Source of the DNA: Mangifera indica
Taxonomy: Eukaryota; Streptophyta; Magnoliopsida; Sapindales; Anacardiaceae
NCBI RefSeq assembly: GCF_011075055.1
Contig: NC_058145.1
Span: 15,001,894 to 15,065,893 of the forward strand
DNA: 64,000 nt
Direction: 5' to 3'
A program made the translations under genes and the position numbers. Positions 23,085 through 40,900 of the stretch are shown here, piece by piece (position 1 is the first letter of the stretch; each line of letters opens with the position of its first letter). Under the pieces are notes generated by a model, which worked only from the letters and a program-made list of their open reading frames with translations, was not told where the DNA came from and ran no database searches.

Positions 23085-23930
23085 CTATCTTGTGAGTCCA
23101 TGTATCCGGGCTACAGCCATTTTATAACATCTCATTTATCACCTGCAATGCCTGCAAAATAGGTCCTTGCTGAGACAACCCTTTGACTATGGTGTTATAC
23201 AGAAGGCCAAACGAGGTGTTCTCACCCAAGGTTTGATACAATATCAAAGTTTCATCTGTTAACTTTTAAAAATTTCGAATATCCACTTATGAATATATTT
23301 ATGTTTAAAATATCGATTAGAATTAAAGATAAAACCGTTGTTTAATAAAAAATTCTAAGAAACTAAAATTTTATTATATTTTTCATTTAAGTTTAAAATC
23401 TATCATTTTTTCTTCACCTAAAGTTTGAAAAATAAACATTCTTTTTTTAAAGTTCGTAATTTTCCCTTATTGCTACTTCTTTGGTGATTAGAGCCGATCA
23501 ACTTTCATATTAACGCTCTTTCTTCCCTAGGACGATGACAAATTGTCAATATGAAGATGAAACAAATCTGTGAATTACACATATCTGTTTTTTTATACTA
23601 TGCAAAAATCGACAGAAGAAGAAAAAGACTTGTTCCTACCTAATGTTTTTGAAAATTGGCTGGTGGGATTTTGGGATTATATCAAACCTTGCGTGGGAAC
23701 AATCTTTTGGCTTATGTAGAATTATATCAGGCTATAACCTTTCCGCCGAAGCTTTACGTATAAGCTTATTAAATGTTGTGATATCAGGGAAAAATCCTAA
23801 CCTAAGCATAACATCAAACAATTCATATGCCTCAGCATGATAAGCCTCGAGTTCACAGCCATGAGAAGGCATGTTCTTAAGAGGCCTCAAAGCAGCATGC
23901 GGCCTCGTTATGCAAAATGATTATCCGAAT
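23085..23930 (-). pseudogene. PPR protein pseudogene split by a foldback element
   Basis: Two minus-strand pieces, 23713-23930 and 23085-23204, encode PPR repeats: AYELFDVMLRLGFFPDITTF upstream, and VKGLSQQGPILQALQVINEM then NGCSPDTW downstream. They flank a 508-bp foldback element. If the insert and one copy of the target duplication are ignored, the two pieces continue in the same frame across ...PDIILHNTIVKG.... Two in-frame stops (TAG in the first piece, TAA in the second) and the lack of any start or further repeats show it is dead. It is a P-class PPR relic of unknown identity and is not obviously a copy of the PPR gene at 2-4 kb. Confidence 0.8.
23205..23712. mobile_element. Old foldback Mutator-like element inside the PPR pseudogene (508 bp)
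   Basis: The left end reads GGCCAAACGAGGTGTTCTCA then CCCAAGGTTTG. The right end, reverse complemented, reads AGCCAAAAGATTGTTCCCAC then GCAAGGTTTG. Both match the family terminus GGCCAAACGACTATTTCCCA. The flanking nonamers tatacagaa and tatgtagaa match at 7 of 9, differing by two transitions. Internal AT-rich sequence is alignable by eye to the left arm of the element at 54277. The host pseudogene frame resumes directly at both borders, which confirms the boundaries. Confidence 0.82.
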
Positions 23931-24207
23931 TGTGAACGTTTAAATTTTAATGTTATATTCGTATTCCTGTAACACCTAAAACCTTATCGATTTCGTACTT
24001 GAATGGGGCCATTCCACTTTATCATCCAACAAGTATAACTGCCAGCTGATTCAGCTCCGCTGCGTTTCGTATTAATAAAAAATTACCTAAACTAATTTAA
24101 AAATATTTTAACAATATCTATATCAAAAGCAGATCCTCAACTTTTTCGCTCGCTTAAACAAAAAGCTGAATCACGTCCATGAACAACGCTACTGGCAACA
24201 ACCAAAT
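23931..24207 (+). promoter_or_regulatory. Promoter and leader of the Mg2+ channel gene
   Basis: A short gap of about 280 bases lies between the PPR relic and the start codon at 24208. It must hold the proximal promoter and 5' untranslated region of the MRS2-11-type gene, unless transcription begins inside the relic. No clear TATA element was recognised. Confidence 0.35.
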
Positions 24208-27200
24208 ATGGCCTTGATTCCATTTCCAAATCTCCTTCAATTCTCTGTTCAATATCCGTCTACTTCAGTTCGCCTTCATTACCTTTTCTTCGGCTCGCCG
24301 TGGCCTTATTCTCAGCAGCTTTCTCCGAAGATAAGAAATGTACATGTTCCGCTGGTTCCGATCGCTGAGAAGGTTTCGACGAAGGTCAGATGTTTGACCA
24401 AATCGACGGAGGAGAATTGGTGGACTGAGCCAGAGACTGTTGCTGCTGATAACGTGGATGGAGTGAGAGAAGATGCTGAGATACCGCAGTCCCCGCAGAA
24501 GATTGTTGCCTCGGCTGGTGATTCTTTGTCGCTTGGAATTCGTGAGCCGGTTTATGAGGTTTGTTTCTCTATCTCAGCTTCTTGAAAAATGTGCAGCGTT
24601 TGGGGAAGCTAAGTTACGGTACGGTTATTAGTTTTATTGTTTGTGCATTGGAGAAAGAAAATAAGATTACCGTTCACTCATTTGAGCATGATCTTTCATA
24701 TTTATAAAGATTGTTGAGGAATTTGCCGCATGCATTACCATACATATATAGAAAGATTTCCCAATCACATTTTTAAAGTTACTAAGATGACGATGCTTGA
24801 AGTTACTAAAACTTTACCGAGTTACAGTTTATACTTCTTATTAACTAATAGTGCAATTATGCAGTTGTGATTTGTGAGTGACCAAGTTTTAACAAATTGA
24901 TCATGTAGCACGGTACTTACAACCATTTAACTTTCTTTGTTACAACTCATTATTCGTTTCAAATTGAGCTTGCTTCATATTTGAACGTTCCACGTTAGAG
25001 TCTCATGCTCGTTAAAAATCACATGTTGCAATATTAGACGGGTAGTATTGCTGAAAACTCTTATGATTTTTGAAGCTGTTATTGAAAGATATTTTAATAA
25101 ATTTAATGGTTGTTATTATTGATATATTTGTTGCCTTTTATTTTGTCCTCACTCTTTAAAGGTGGTAGAAGTGAAGGTAAATGGGATAGTGTCTACAAAG
25201 AAGATAAATAGACGGCAATTGTTGAAATCCGGTGGTGGGTAAAATCTTCTTGAAATTTTTTATTTCTATTTCTTTATCTTTACATTAATTAAGGAATTAC
25301 AATGGAAATTTTATGTATGTATTATATGTGGTCATATTTACTTTTTCATTATCAGGTCTTCGCCCAAGGGATATACGGAGTGTTGATCCATCACTTTTTT
25401 TGACAAACTCTATGCCCTCTTTGCTAGTATGTCAGCTTGTTTTCTGCTATATTGTGGTAGCCTTTGTTGTGCTATTTTCTTTTTTTTCAGTTCTTTCTAT
25501 TTGATTGTGGTGTGCTTTTGATAGTGTGTCCTGCAACTGAATTTTTTTTTTCTCTAATTGCTAATACTATAAAATTAGGAGCTAATGGTAAAGAGCCGAA
25601 AGAAGTGTTGTAAACTCTAAGAGGCACCCTGACATACCAGGTCATATTTCCTCAATGGGCCTTTCATGTAGAACAAATTAAGAAAAAGGAACTCTATTCT
25701 ATTGTCAGCTTAAGCAATTTGGTAAAAGTTTAATATTAGTATTTAAGCTTTAATATAACTGATCATTTAAAAAGATATATGATAACTTGCTAAATTTTCT
25801 TTCTGACACTGCATGTAAACAAATGCCAGAAAAGAAGTAGACTATTGCACTAGCACCGAAACATATTGCATTCTTGTATATCAATCTTCCATGCAGTATA
25901 TGATGATTGTACAGAATTTTTCTTGATAATTCCTATTTCTTTTAACCTTTTTTTATTCTGTATTTAATAATTTCTAGAGAATGACATATAACAATCAAAT
26001 AAAAAAGTACAAGGAGGATAAGGATTTCATAGTAGCAGAAGTTAGGAGCTGAGAGTGTTAAGAAAAATGTTAAACAGAACAATGAACGCAGCAGTTGATA
26101 ACAATGAAGATGAGTTAAGATTGACATTTAATGTTATTTCCTATGATCCGTCAAATTTTTCAAGAAGCTAGCTGCAGAAATGTCACAGTCCATTCCAAAA
26201 TACTCGCGAAACAATCCCTTGATCGTCTTGGAGATTAGTATGCATTGAGCATAAATATATGTTATTTGTCTGAAGGTGGGCAATGCACATGGGTATGTTT
26301 TAATTTCAAAAAATTAGAATAGATAACTAAGGATTTTAAATGGTAATTAAACGTTTGGCTTGGCATTTTCTAATACCTTTCTGTTAGAGAGTAATCTGGT
26401 GAAAAAAATATCATCATGATGAATATTATGGTATTCGGTTGACTGCAGTCTGTGGAATGTGTATAATTTTGCTACATGTTCATGGTGCAGGTACGTGAAC
26501 GTGCCATTCATCTAAATTTGGGTTCATTACGGGCAATAGCAATGCAAGAGCATGTCCTCATATTTGACTATAACTGGTAACTTTATCTACTTGAATACTG
26601 CTATTAATCTGATTATCTGATTAGCTATTACTGTTTTAGATAATCATACAGTGAATTTACTTGAGGGAACTTTCAATATTGATCATTTTCAGTGAAGGAG
26701 GGAAAGCTTATATAGACACATTGTTACCTCGATTGAATCCCAGAAACATGAATGGTGGTCCATGCATGCCGTTTATGATTGAAGTAAGTTGCTTTTTAAT
26801 TCTTTATTTTTATATAATGAATCATACCAGGAGGTCTGTGGTTATTTTTTGTCAAGATATACTTTTTCAATGAAAGCCTATGAAGTTAACTTGGATGAGA
26901 GAAACAGAGATTAAGTTCTTGAAGGCTTGTCAGGGTGGTCTATCCATGTTTCATCACCATTCATTAGCTCCTATTATGCCATTCCAAATTTTACCTACCT
27001 CAACAATGTAAATCAATCCTTTGTTTTTGCTTCTCATACTCATGCCAAAAAGAAACATCACACACTTAGTTCCAGTATCCCTTGTCATGGGAATAATCTG
27101 AAATTCATCCTTGCAATTGTTTTATATTAATAGTTCATTCTAAGCACTTGTATTGTCCTTTTTACTTCTGATTTTTGGTTAGCCTGAGATTTTTTAGACT

Positions 27201-30200
27201 TCTGGTGTGATAATTCAGGCCATTGAAGCAGCATTACTCTCACATGTACAGAGTTTGGAGCAAAGACTGATGAAAATAGAACCTCGTGTGAGTATGGAAA
27301 CATAGTGAGTGTTCTCCTGTTTTTTTTTTTCCATTTTTGTGCCTTTGTGCTTGGTTTTAGCAAGATTTTTTGTGACATATAATAGTTCATATCCTGTTGC
27401 AAAAATATCTTCCTGAACATAGTAATTAAAAGTTTATTTTTAAGCTCTGGAAAATGTATTTTTATTACCCAGTTTTTCCTGTAATTGTTCTAGTATTATA
27501 AATGCCTCTGTAAAAGGAAATATGTGAGTACAATAATATCTTGATTTGGTATTTTGAAAGAAAGAGCTTTTAATGGACTGATTTTGCTGGTGAAATAATG
27601 ATTGTTAATTGTTGTTTGGAATATAAACCTCATTCTTTTTTATTCTCTGTATGTTTTAAGTATGATCACATGTGCAAATTAACTTGTTTCTAGTGTTAAC
27701 TAAAAGAATCTGTACTGCATTTCTCGTCATGGAGAACCATGGAAAAGCATGCTAAAATTGCAAATTTTTCTCCATAGCCCATGATCTTATAATCTTTTTA
27801 AGGCTGGTATAGCTTCAGAAACATGTAAGGTTGAACTTCTATATAGAATATCAAAATGCTTCTCATCTTATATGTGAATGCTGAATTTCATCGTCCTGGT
27901 GGACCTATCTCCCTCAACATCAATCCAGAGTGAATTTATAAATCTTCAAGATAACAAATTAGAGTATGCTAAGATGAGAGAAGTCTCACTGAAGATCTGT
28001 GCACCCCAACAGCTCTGTTTGTTTACTCAAATTCAGTTTGTGATGAGCTAGAAACACTTTCATAAGCAGTCTAGTTTATCTTCATTTCCTTTGGCTATTA
28101 TTATTATTATTATTTTTTTTTTTTGGTAGCACAAACCAAATCTTTCACTCGTTGATAAAATGTTTATATGTTTCTTCTGGTTTATATCTCTCACAAACCT
28201 TTTTTATGGTTTATAGTGCTCAGTAATTTTTGTTATTACAAGCTTCTTTCATATTTTCATTTACTATGGGTAGAGCTTTGCTGTTCACTTCAGGTTCAAG
28301 CTCTGCTTGAGGTTTTGCCCAACCGATTAACTGCTCACATATTGGAGCAACTGCGTATCAGCAAGCAAACGTTGGTATACTTAATTGATTTGGCTGTACA
28401 AATATCTTAAGTTGCATTATAACTTCCAAGTCTTTAATTATCAGTTTTGTTTAGGTGGAATTGAGTTCAAGGGCAGGGGCTCTTAGACAAATGCTCCTTG
28501 ATCTGTTGGAGGACTCTCATGAAATACGCCACATATGTATAATGGGAAGAAACTTCACACTTTCAAAGGGAATTGAGGATTTGGAATGCTCAGTTCCCCT
28601 TGAAAAGCAGGTTGCTGAGGGTACGTTGTGCATAGGTTTCTTGTCCATTATACTTACAATTGCATAAGGACCATTTCTAATGCATAGAGGCATACTTATT
28701 ATCATTATTGTAATTGGTTTGTCATTTTTTTTTTTTTGCAGAAGAGGAGGAAGAAATTGAGATGCTTTTGGAAAATAACCTTCAGAGGTAATTTTTTAGT
28801 CCCTAATGCATTGAATTTATATGTATGATTTTTCTCTAGTGTTAGCTTTATGTACACAACTTACAATTTGAATAGCTTTTCTATCTTGTCTCTTCCTAGT
28901 TTATTATTGTTAGGTGTGGCCAAGAAATAAGCTGTTTTCCTCTTTTTGATGTTATCAAGTCTAAGGTGTTGTTAGGTAACTTGTCTGATAACCATAAATT
29001 GCTTACAACTGAGTAATGCCAAATGGATAAAATCGAAGAAATGTTATGAAATGTTTGTTTGTAGTTTTTAATATCTAATTACAAGTGTTAGGTGTTTGTT
29101 TTTACAAAGAAATATATGAAAAAGTAGAATTTTTACATAGATATCCTTGTCAATGTTAAGTATGCTATATACTGTAGTTTGTATTACAAATCGTGAATTT
29201 GATAAATTGTAATGAAAACATTTTAATTTGCAAATAATTTGATTTAATTTTTTAATTTTGTATATTTACAATGTTTGCTACAATGAAAGTAAAATAGTAA
29301 TGTTAATAGATATTAAGGTCTAAAGGGTTATGATTGAAATTTAAAAATTAGAATAGGGATAGTTTTGCGGAAGTCATTTAACACAAACATATAAATCTTT
29401 AGTCTTCATTTAAAAGCCAAAATTTTTAGCTTCTTCCATTGAGAGGAATATGGCTGATTCTCAATCTTAAGTAATCAAACCAAACAACCCATAAATATCT
29501 TAATATAAAAGCTTTTTTTTCTAGTCTTTAGAGGTAAAAACAAACAGGTAACAAATGTGCCACAAAATGCTAACTAATTCCTATCAACCATATTACTAAA
29601 ATCTAATCCAATGGCACAAGGTTATCATATGTCTTGCTTCTAAATATGGTCAATGTTATACCATGCTGTTCATTGTTATTATTTGATAGAGAATTTTATT
29701 TCAATATGCAACAATTACCAAGCAGGAACTAAAGATTTAGAATTTTGATGGTATGCACTTCAAAATTTATGTTTGCTTTATTGGTACAATTCACACTATG
29801 AAATATCTCATGCCAAACTTTATGTGATCCACAGGTGACAGGCAGAACTTCATGATTATTTGATATGACTAGAGCAAGACAGTATTTTATTGGAGATTTC
29901 TTAATCTATCCTGGAAACTAACCAAAATGCGTAATTTTCCTTTTCAGATGTGAATCTTGTCTTGGGCAGTCAGAAAGGCTTCTTGATTCTGCAAAAGAAA
30001 TGGAAGATTCTATTGCTGTCAATCTAAGGTGTGGCTAATGTTTCAGTTGTCTTAATTTACATGCTCTGCTAAGTGTATACGTCTGCTTGCCATGTTGTCT
30101 AAAATAATAATTTTTTCACTACCTTGAAATTTTATGCCTTTAATGTTTGTGAAATTCCAAGCAAAGTTCCTGCCCTGGAGCATGACTTTGATTTCTTGTT

Positions 30201-32252
30201 AGCTTTGCTTTTTCCAACAGAGGATGAAATTTGTAGAAAGCTTCCTTTTAAATATTTTCTGAAGAACACTAAAGGGAAAAGCCACTTCTCTACAAAGGAT
30301 TAGTATGGTAGAGTAGCTTTGATTATCTTTGCCCCCCAAGTAAAGGTCCCTGGGCTGCTTTAATAAGCTTGAAATCTTTTTACCTGTCTCTGGTGGATGG
30401 ATTGATTTTGGACCTTTTTCTTTTCTCCTCTGTTTTTGGTGCATTAGACCTAATGTAATGGCATACCTTGGACCTGCACAGACAAAAGTACACATAAAGT
30501 TTGGACAAGATTGTTGATCATGGCATTTTATTTTATCATATGGATGACATTTATAATTATTGAACCCTTAAGACAGTGCAATCGATCTTGCCATCAACTG
30601 GGCAACGACTAAACAGACCAACATCACAGCCATGTCATAATATTTTGCTTCCCTGACCATACATGATTTGGACCATATTAATGCAATGTAGTTCACTTTC
30701 TTCCCAACAGAAAGCCAGATAACAACTCAGTCTTACCAAAAAAAAAAAAGATGACAAGTCAGTTTCTTCTTACATTTTCCTTGATTATTTTGTACTTAAA
30801 GTTCTGGGGTAAATGGAAGGTCATGGGCTTACCTCAGTCTGAGATAAATGCATTTTGTCCCATGCCCTATCAAATATGATTTTCAGAATGGATGAACCAT
30901 TTGTTCATTTCAAGATTTTCTTCTTTCATCAAAGAATATTTTGCTGATTAAAGAAATTCCTTCTACAAAAAAGGTTCTAATAGCCTTTCCTTGGAGTCTA
31001 TTTTAGATGAGAAAGCCATAATCCACCAAAAGAGAACAAGGAAAAGGAAAGAAATAGAACATTAGACAAAAACCTTTTGGCATTCTTATTGCTAGTCTGG
31101 GTTGAGCATAGCATAATCATATAGATTTAATTTTCCTAGTGATATGTTGTGCCTCCTCTAACTGATCAAGTGAGATTGAATTGCTTGAATATTAGCTCTC
31201 GGAGGCTCGAGGTTAGCAGAGTAGAATTACTTCTGCAGGTTGGGACATTTTGTTTGGCAGTTGGTGCTCTCGTTGCAGGTATGCCCTTTTCCAAAAGAAA
31301 ATAAACATCCATCCTCTATTCATTATATGCCATAATATGCTTCATAACATATGAATTGTCGTTAATCATGATTCAGTGTGTATTACATTATATTGGATGT
31401 GCCACACAATATGCAATGGTCTGAGCACTGGCCTTTTGGTTTCATTACCATGATAAAGCCCATTAATTATCCTGAAACCTGAATGCAGTGTGGCACCTCT
31501 CAGAACTGAAGCTGTAATTAGTGTAGGATTAATGCAGCTACATATATGCTTTCTCCATAAGATGATAGGACAGAGGAGCTACCTTTATGGCTCAAAACAA
31601 GTTGGTGAAGTTAATAAATCCATTTATCCATAAATCCTTGAAACTTGTGCTAAGTAGGTGGAGTTAGAAACAGATAATAGGTTAATTAAAATCTTAGCAA
31701 GCATAAAGTATGGAATAAAATAAATGGATGAACACTCATTAAATTTGAAACAATTACCATACCATACTGAAGAAGTTGGATGATTTGGTAAGTGCATTAA
31801 CCTGGTGTCTGTTGAAACCTTAAGAGGCAGAAATTCTGTGGACTAAATGGCTTTGTGGATTTTGGAACCCATTGGATCTCTCTATACAACAGATCAATCC
31901 TGTGATGGTATTTAAAACTAGTTTGCGCACATAGCAATGGCAACTGAAAGAATACTCCTCTATCCTCATGACAATGAAGCCATTTCTTGTTTGCTGTTGA
32001 AAGATATATCAATTCTGTGTTTCCTGTTGCAGGCATATTTGGCATGAACTTGAAGTCCTACCTCGAAAAAAATGTGGTATGTTAGTTTTTTAAGAATTAG
32101 ATTAATTGTTTTTGCTTCTTCATGGCATCTTATCTATTTGTTTTGACTTGGTACAGTTTGCGTTTTGGCTAACAACAGCTGGGATAATTGTTGGTGCTGT
32201 TGTGGCTTTTTTTCTTATGTATTCATATCTTAGGACTGGGAAGATTCTGTAA
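24208..32252 (+). CDS. MRS2-11: Chloroplast Mg2+ channel of the CorA/MRS2 family (MRS2-11/MGT10 type)
   Basis: Thirteen exons join in phase: 24208-24558, 25162-25234, 25356-25426, 26491-26576, 26693-26783, 27219-27287, 28294-28374, 28455-28620, 28742-28787, 29948-30028, 31196-31278, 32033-32076 and 32157-32252, for 445 residues. The N-terminal 60 or so residues look like a chloroplast transit peptide. The family signature YGMN-type triplet is present as G403-M404-N405 at the end of the first membrane helix (about 382-402). The second helix is about 416-439, and a Glu-rich run (EEEEEE) precedes the long helix. Arabidopsis MRS2-11/MGT10 has about 459 residues and the same C-terminal layout. It should move Mg2+ across the chloroplast envelope or thylakoid side. 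Intron 2 needs a GTGGGT donor. The 3' untranslated region probably contains another intron (32276-32454). Confidence 0.95.
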
Positions 32253-33347
32253 ATAGGGAGATCATTCAAGCTGAGGTAAGGATTAAATCCTTCAGAAAAT
32301 AGTTTCCAGTAAAACAACTGTGAGCATTCATTGTTGATGGTAACATTGTTTGCCAAGTCGTTGAGTTCAGCAAAACTTTCATTCCCATGAAGAACATTTC
32401 AAGAACACATTGTAACAATTCGGCAAAAGCTAATATTTCTTTTTCATTTTACAGGTGATAAAAATGTTGAAGAACTCTTTGATTGGATTGTACTTTACTA
32501 CTGAGGTCCATACAGTCCTGTTGTCAAATAAATTAGATTTGGTTGGTATCAATGGGGTGTATGCAGCAGCACATCAATTGCCTGACAAGATTGCGACAGT
32601 GGCAGCTGTCAAAACCAATTGACTGAATCCGCATTGACACCTCTGTAGGCCGCACAAGGAAAGGAACAAAATTTGATCAATGACCGAAATGTCTGAGCAT
32701 TACAATTTACAACCATCCAACAATATTTTTTCCCCAAATACATTTATCTTCTGGGAGAATAGCATTATAACTATGATGTTTTGTTACTGTTAGGGTAACA
32801 CATTGAAGATACAAGGACCATCAGAAAGAAGTTAGGCAGGAATTGGTATTACATATCCTAAATTTTTCTTGTTAGAATAAAGACAACACAGGTCTGAAAC
32901 AAATTTCCTAAGAAACCCGATAGTGTGTATGGAACTATTGGCAACAAATGCAGAGACATCCCCAAATATAAAATTGTATCTCCAAATAAACATCCTAACC
33001 TAGACAAAAGTTTTCGATACAAAAACAATCAAAAGATAATTGTGAAATGTACAAGAATATACATTTGTGACATAACTGGATGCTTCAATTGAGACATTGT
33101 AATCTGAGCAAAGTCGAGAGGTTCTCTTCGGAGGAGAAAACAACGAACTAAGCACTAACCTAAAACATGATTATGACTCAAGGACCAAAGGTTCTTAGGT
33201 CAACTCATCGCATCACAATGCAGACCTCAACATGCAAAACCCGACTTTTCATAGGCATGATAAAGGCCACATTTTGGCAGGTTATACAAGTGATGAAAAA
33301 GCATTGGAAAAACAGGTGACAAACACCATCTGGACAAGTTAGTAGAT
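32253..33347. other. Convergent 3' untranslated regions of the Mg2+ channel and SRPK genes
   Basis: The plus-strand channel gene and the minus-strand kinase end toward each other, 1.1 kb apart. After the channel stop codon, a donor (CTGAG|GTAAGG at 32276) and an acceptor (TTTTACAG at 32454) suggest a spliced 3' untranslated region. No further coding exon is seen. The two transcripts may overlap at their ends. Confidence 0.5.
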
Positions 33348-37919
<4,572 letters not shown>

Positions 37920-40900
37920 CTACAAGAAGAAACCGCCAAGAATAAGTATATGCAGAAGGAAAGCTACCATGTTCATTTGTATCAACTTTAAGGGTAGGAC
38001 CTGTGGTGCAGTGTCACTGCCCAGCTGCCCCGGGTTTACAAATTCACTTCCGGTATTTGCACCAGTAGATACATTGACTGATGTTGAACCTGGTAAATGC
38101 ATATGTAAGCAGATTAAATTGGGGTAATAGCGACGAATGTGAAAGATTCTATTTGTTTTTCCTTACTGCTTATTTAACCAAATGATCAGTCAAATGTTTT
38201 CAAGTTCTCGACAAGGGACCTTATTATCTAATTACAGTGATGTTGTGTGTAAAATCTGTTTTTACTTGAACAAAATTAATGCCAATTCTAGAGGTTATTG
38301 AAACTTACAATCATAGCTGGCCCATCCAATTCTCTGACCAGCAAGATCGTATACAAAAATTTTGTCTTTCAGAACTAGATCTGCAAATCCGGAGATGAAC
38401 AAGAGTTAGCAACCATATAAAACTTGAATCGAAAATTTCTTGGTCATGCAGCTTAGAGAAACAGTTAAGATACACCTGCACAATCAAAATAAATAAAGAG
38501 GTATTCAACATATTCCATCTCTAATGATGATTAAAGGAATTCTTCATTTCTTCTTTATGGAGGATCCCAGCAACACAGCAAACATAAAAACCGAAGCAGT
38601 TCAAAAGAATTTTTCTCTATGGAGAGGGGTCAGAGCAAACAGACCAACCAATGAGATTGACAAGTGACCACTGATAGCAGGGCTGAAATTCTAGAGCCAC
38701 ATTACTAATGGAGGTTTCTGTTTCAGAGCAAATATTCTTTGGAATATGTATCATGTGAAAGGTCAGCTAATTTAGGTATGCAAAATCAAGCAAGACACAA
38801 CTGGAAGAGCATTTGATAATACATTAACATCAATAACTAGAGGTTAAACCAGAAATTTGAAGAAAGTCAGAACTCAGAAAGTTAACAAGATGAGATCAAC
38901 ATATGAATTACAGCAGAAACATTATTTGTGTGTTGTCAATACCTCCCAAAATTGTTTGACCCTGAATCTTTTGAAAGCCAATGCACCACACTGCAGCACC
39001 ACCCTGCAACCGAAATTACCCATGTCAATTTAAGCATGAATTGTCTTTATGTAGGTGTCCGGAAGGAGATCAGAATTCAACATCAACAACAACAAAAACA
39101 ACAAGTATAAACAGTCTTTATCAACATGGATGTGTTGGATATAAGCATACAAATGGATAAACCAACATGAATACAATGGTAATATCAAGAGAGATGAGCC
39201 AAGGAGATCAAATTTTGCATGGATACAGGAAAAATTGAAACAAATATCAAGGTAATCACATTAAGTAGGTGTAGATGGTGCATACAGTGAGCTGGGAGAT
39301 GAAACTTATAACAGAAATAGTTGAGTTATGGCTGAAGTAAATATTGCATGCAGATATAATCCAAGAAATTAAATGCAACTGAAAGCAACCCCTGAACAAA
39401 ATCCCATCTTGCATAAATTCAGCTTCCAGACAAAATGATCAATCGAAAAATCCTCCACATTTTTACAAAAAGTATATATACAAACAAATAAATGCACTCA
39501 CAACTGAATTCTGCTGTACAAGGTAGTCTTGAGGATTTAAAACCAAGGATGCACCTCCAGCAAAGTTGAAGCTGACTTGAGGAAATAGGGCAGCAATACT
39601 GAACAGAATATAAATTAATTATTAAGAGTTAAGATAGTCTTACAATAATAAGCACTCAACGGAGAGGAAATGGATTAAAAATCCAAACAGCAAACCTGCT
39701 GATGACAACATAACATTGATTTCCATTGGAAACAACAGATTGTACGGATTGCGAAACATAACTCGTAATCTGCACAGCAAGAGAATATTATAAGTCCAAC
39801 TTTGTCTGAAGTTAGTACTTGCGGTGTTTCATGAACATATCAAATTGCAGTCCATTTGACAGAAAAAATTAACAAGCACAAAGTATCCATGTTAAAATAT
39901 TCAATTAAAAACAATAAAATTACTGTTCAAATGAATAAAGTACAAAACTAATAATTTCTTCACTGAAACTCACAGCATTGATAAGAGGATCATAGGCATT
40001 TTCAGTAATGTATGCCAAAGTTGTCCCTGTATCAACTATAGTTCCTGTGTTGCTTGATGTAGCAAACACAGATGAATCAATAGCCAAAGTTTGGCCATTA
40101 ACAGAAATGCTCTGCAGATTCAGATTATAATGAGGCCTGAAAATTTGAACACTCAATTGGTTAGTCACACTTACAGCAGTCAATGATTTAAAGCAGTATC
40201 TTCATTTGTTAAAGAATTAAGAAGATCCATAATACTCAAAATCTAAGAATAAAAATGAAACTCACTAACTATAGTTGTTTACAAATTTCAGTATCACACC
40301 CACAAATTTATTTTTCTTCTTAAAACTGCAAATGTTTGACAGACAAGCTTCCATATTTTACCCATGTTTGAATAGTGTCAAGGAAATTATTTTAGACCAA
40401 CAGAAATTACTGTTTCACTCATACATATTCTTTTTGCTTGTTTCACCAAAACAGTATTGTTATTTACCATACTTAATGATTTATCCCCATCTGTTTATAT
40501 ATTCCCACTCAAACATACATTCTGTATCATGCTTAGTTAAGAAAAATAAAAATTATACACAGAGAAAAAATATTTAAATAAGAAGAATGAAAGCAATCCA
40601 ATAAATGGCAACATGATGCATCTAGTCAATCAAAATCTATGGGTACATTGCAAAGACTAGACACTAACTGCTGAAATGCAAGGAGATTTCTATGATTTAC
40701 GGAAACAATGCCACAGTCAGTAAAACTACATTATCAAACAACAAATCATGGATCAGATTTTCCTTTTACTCTGTTTTTAACACCCTGACAAATGACCATA
40801 AACTAACTGTGAAATGCAAGGAGATTTATTATTATAATTCTATGGATAACAGGTAAAATGCCCCACTTATTGAAACTACAGTATAAAACAACGTTATGGG

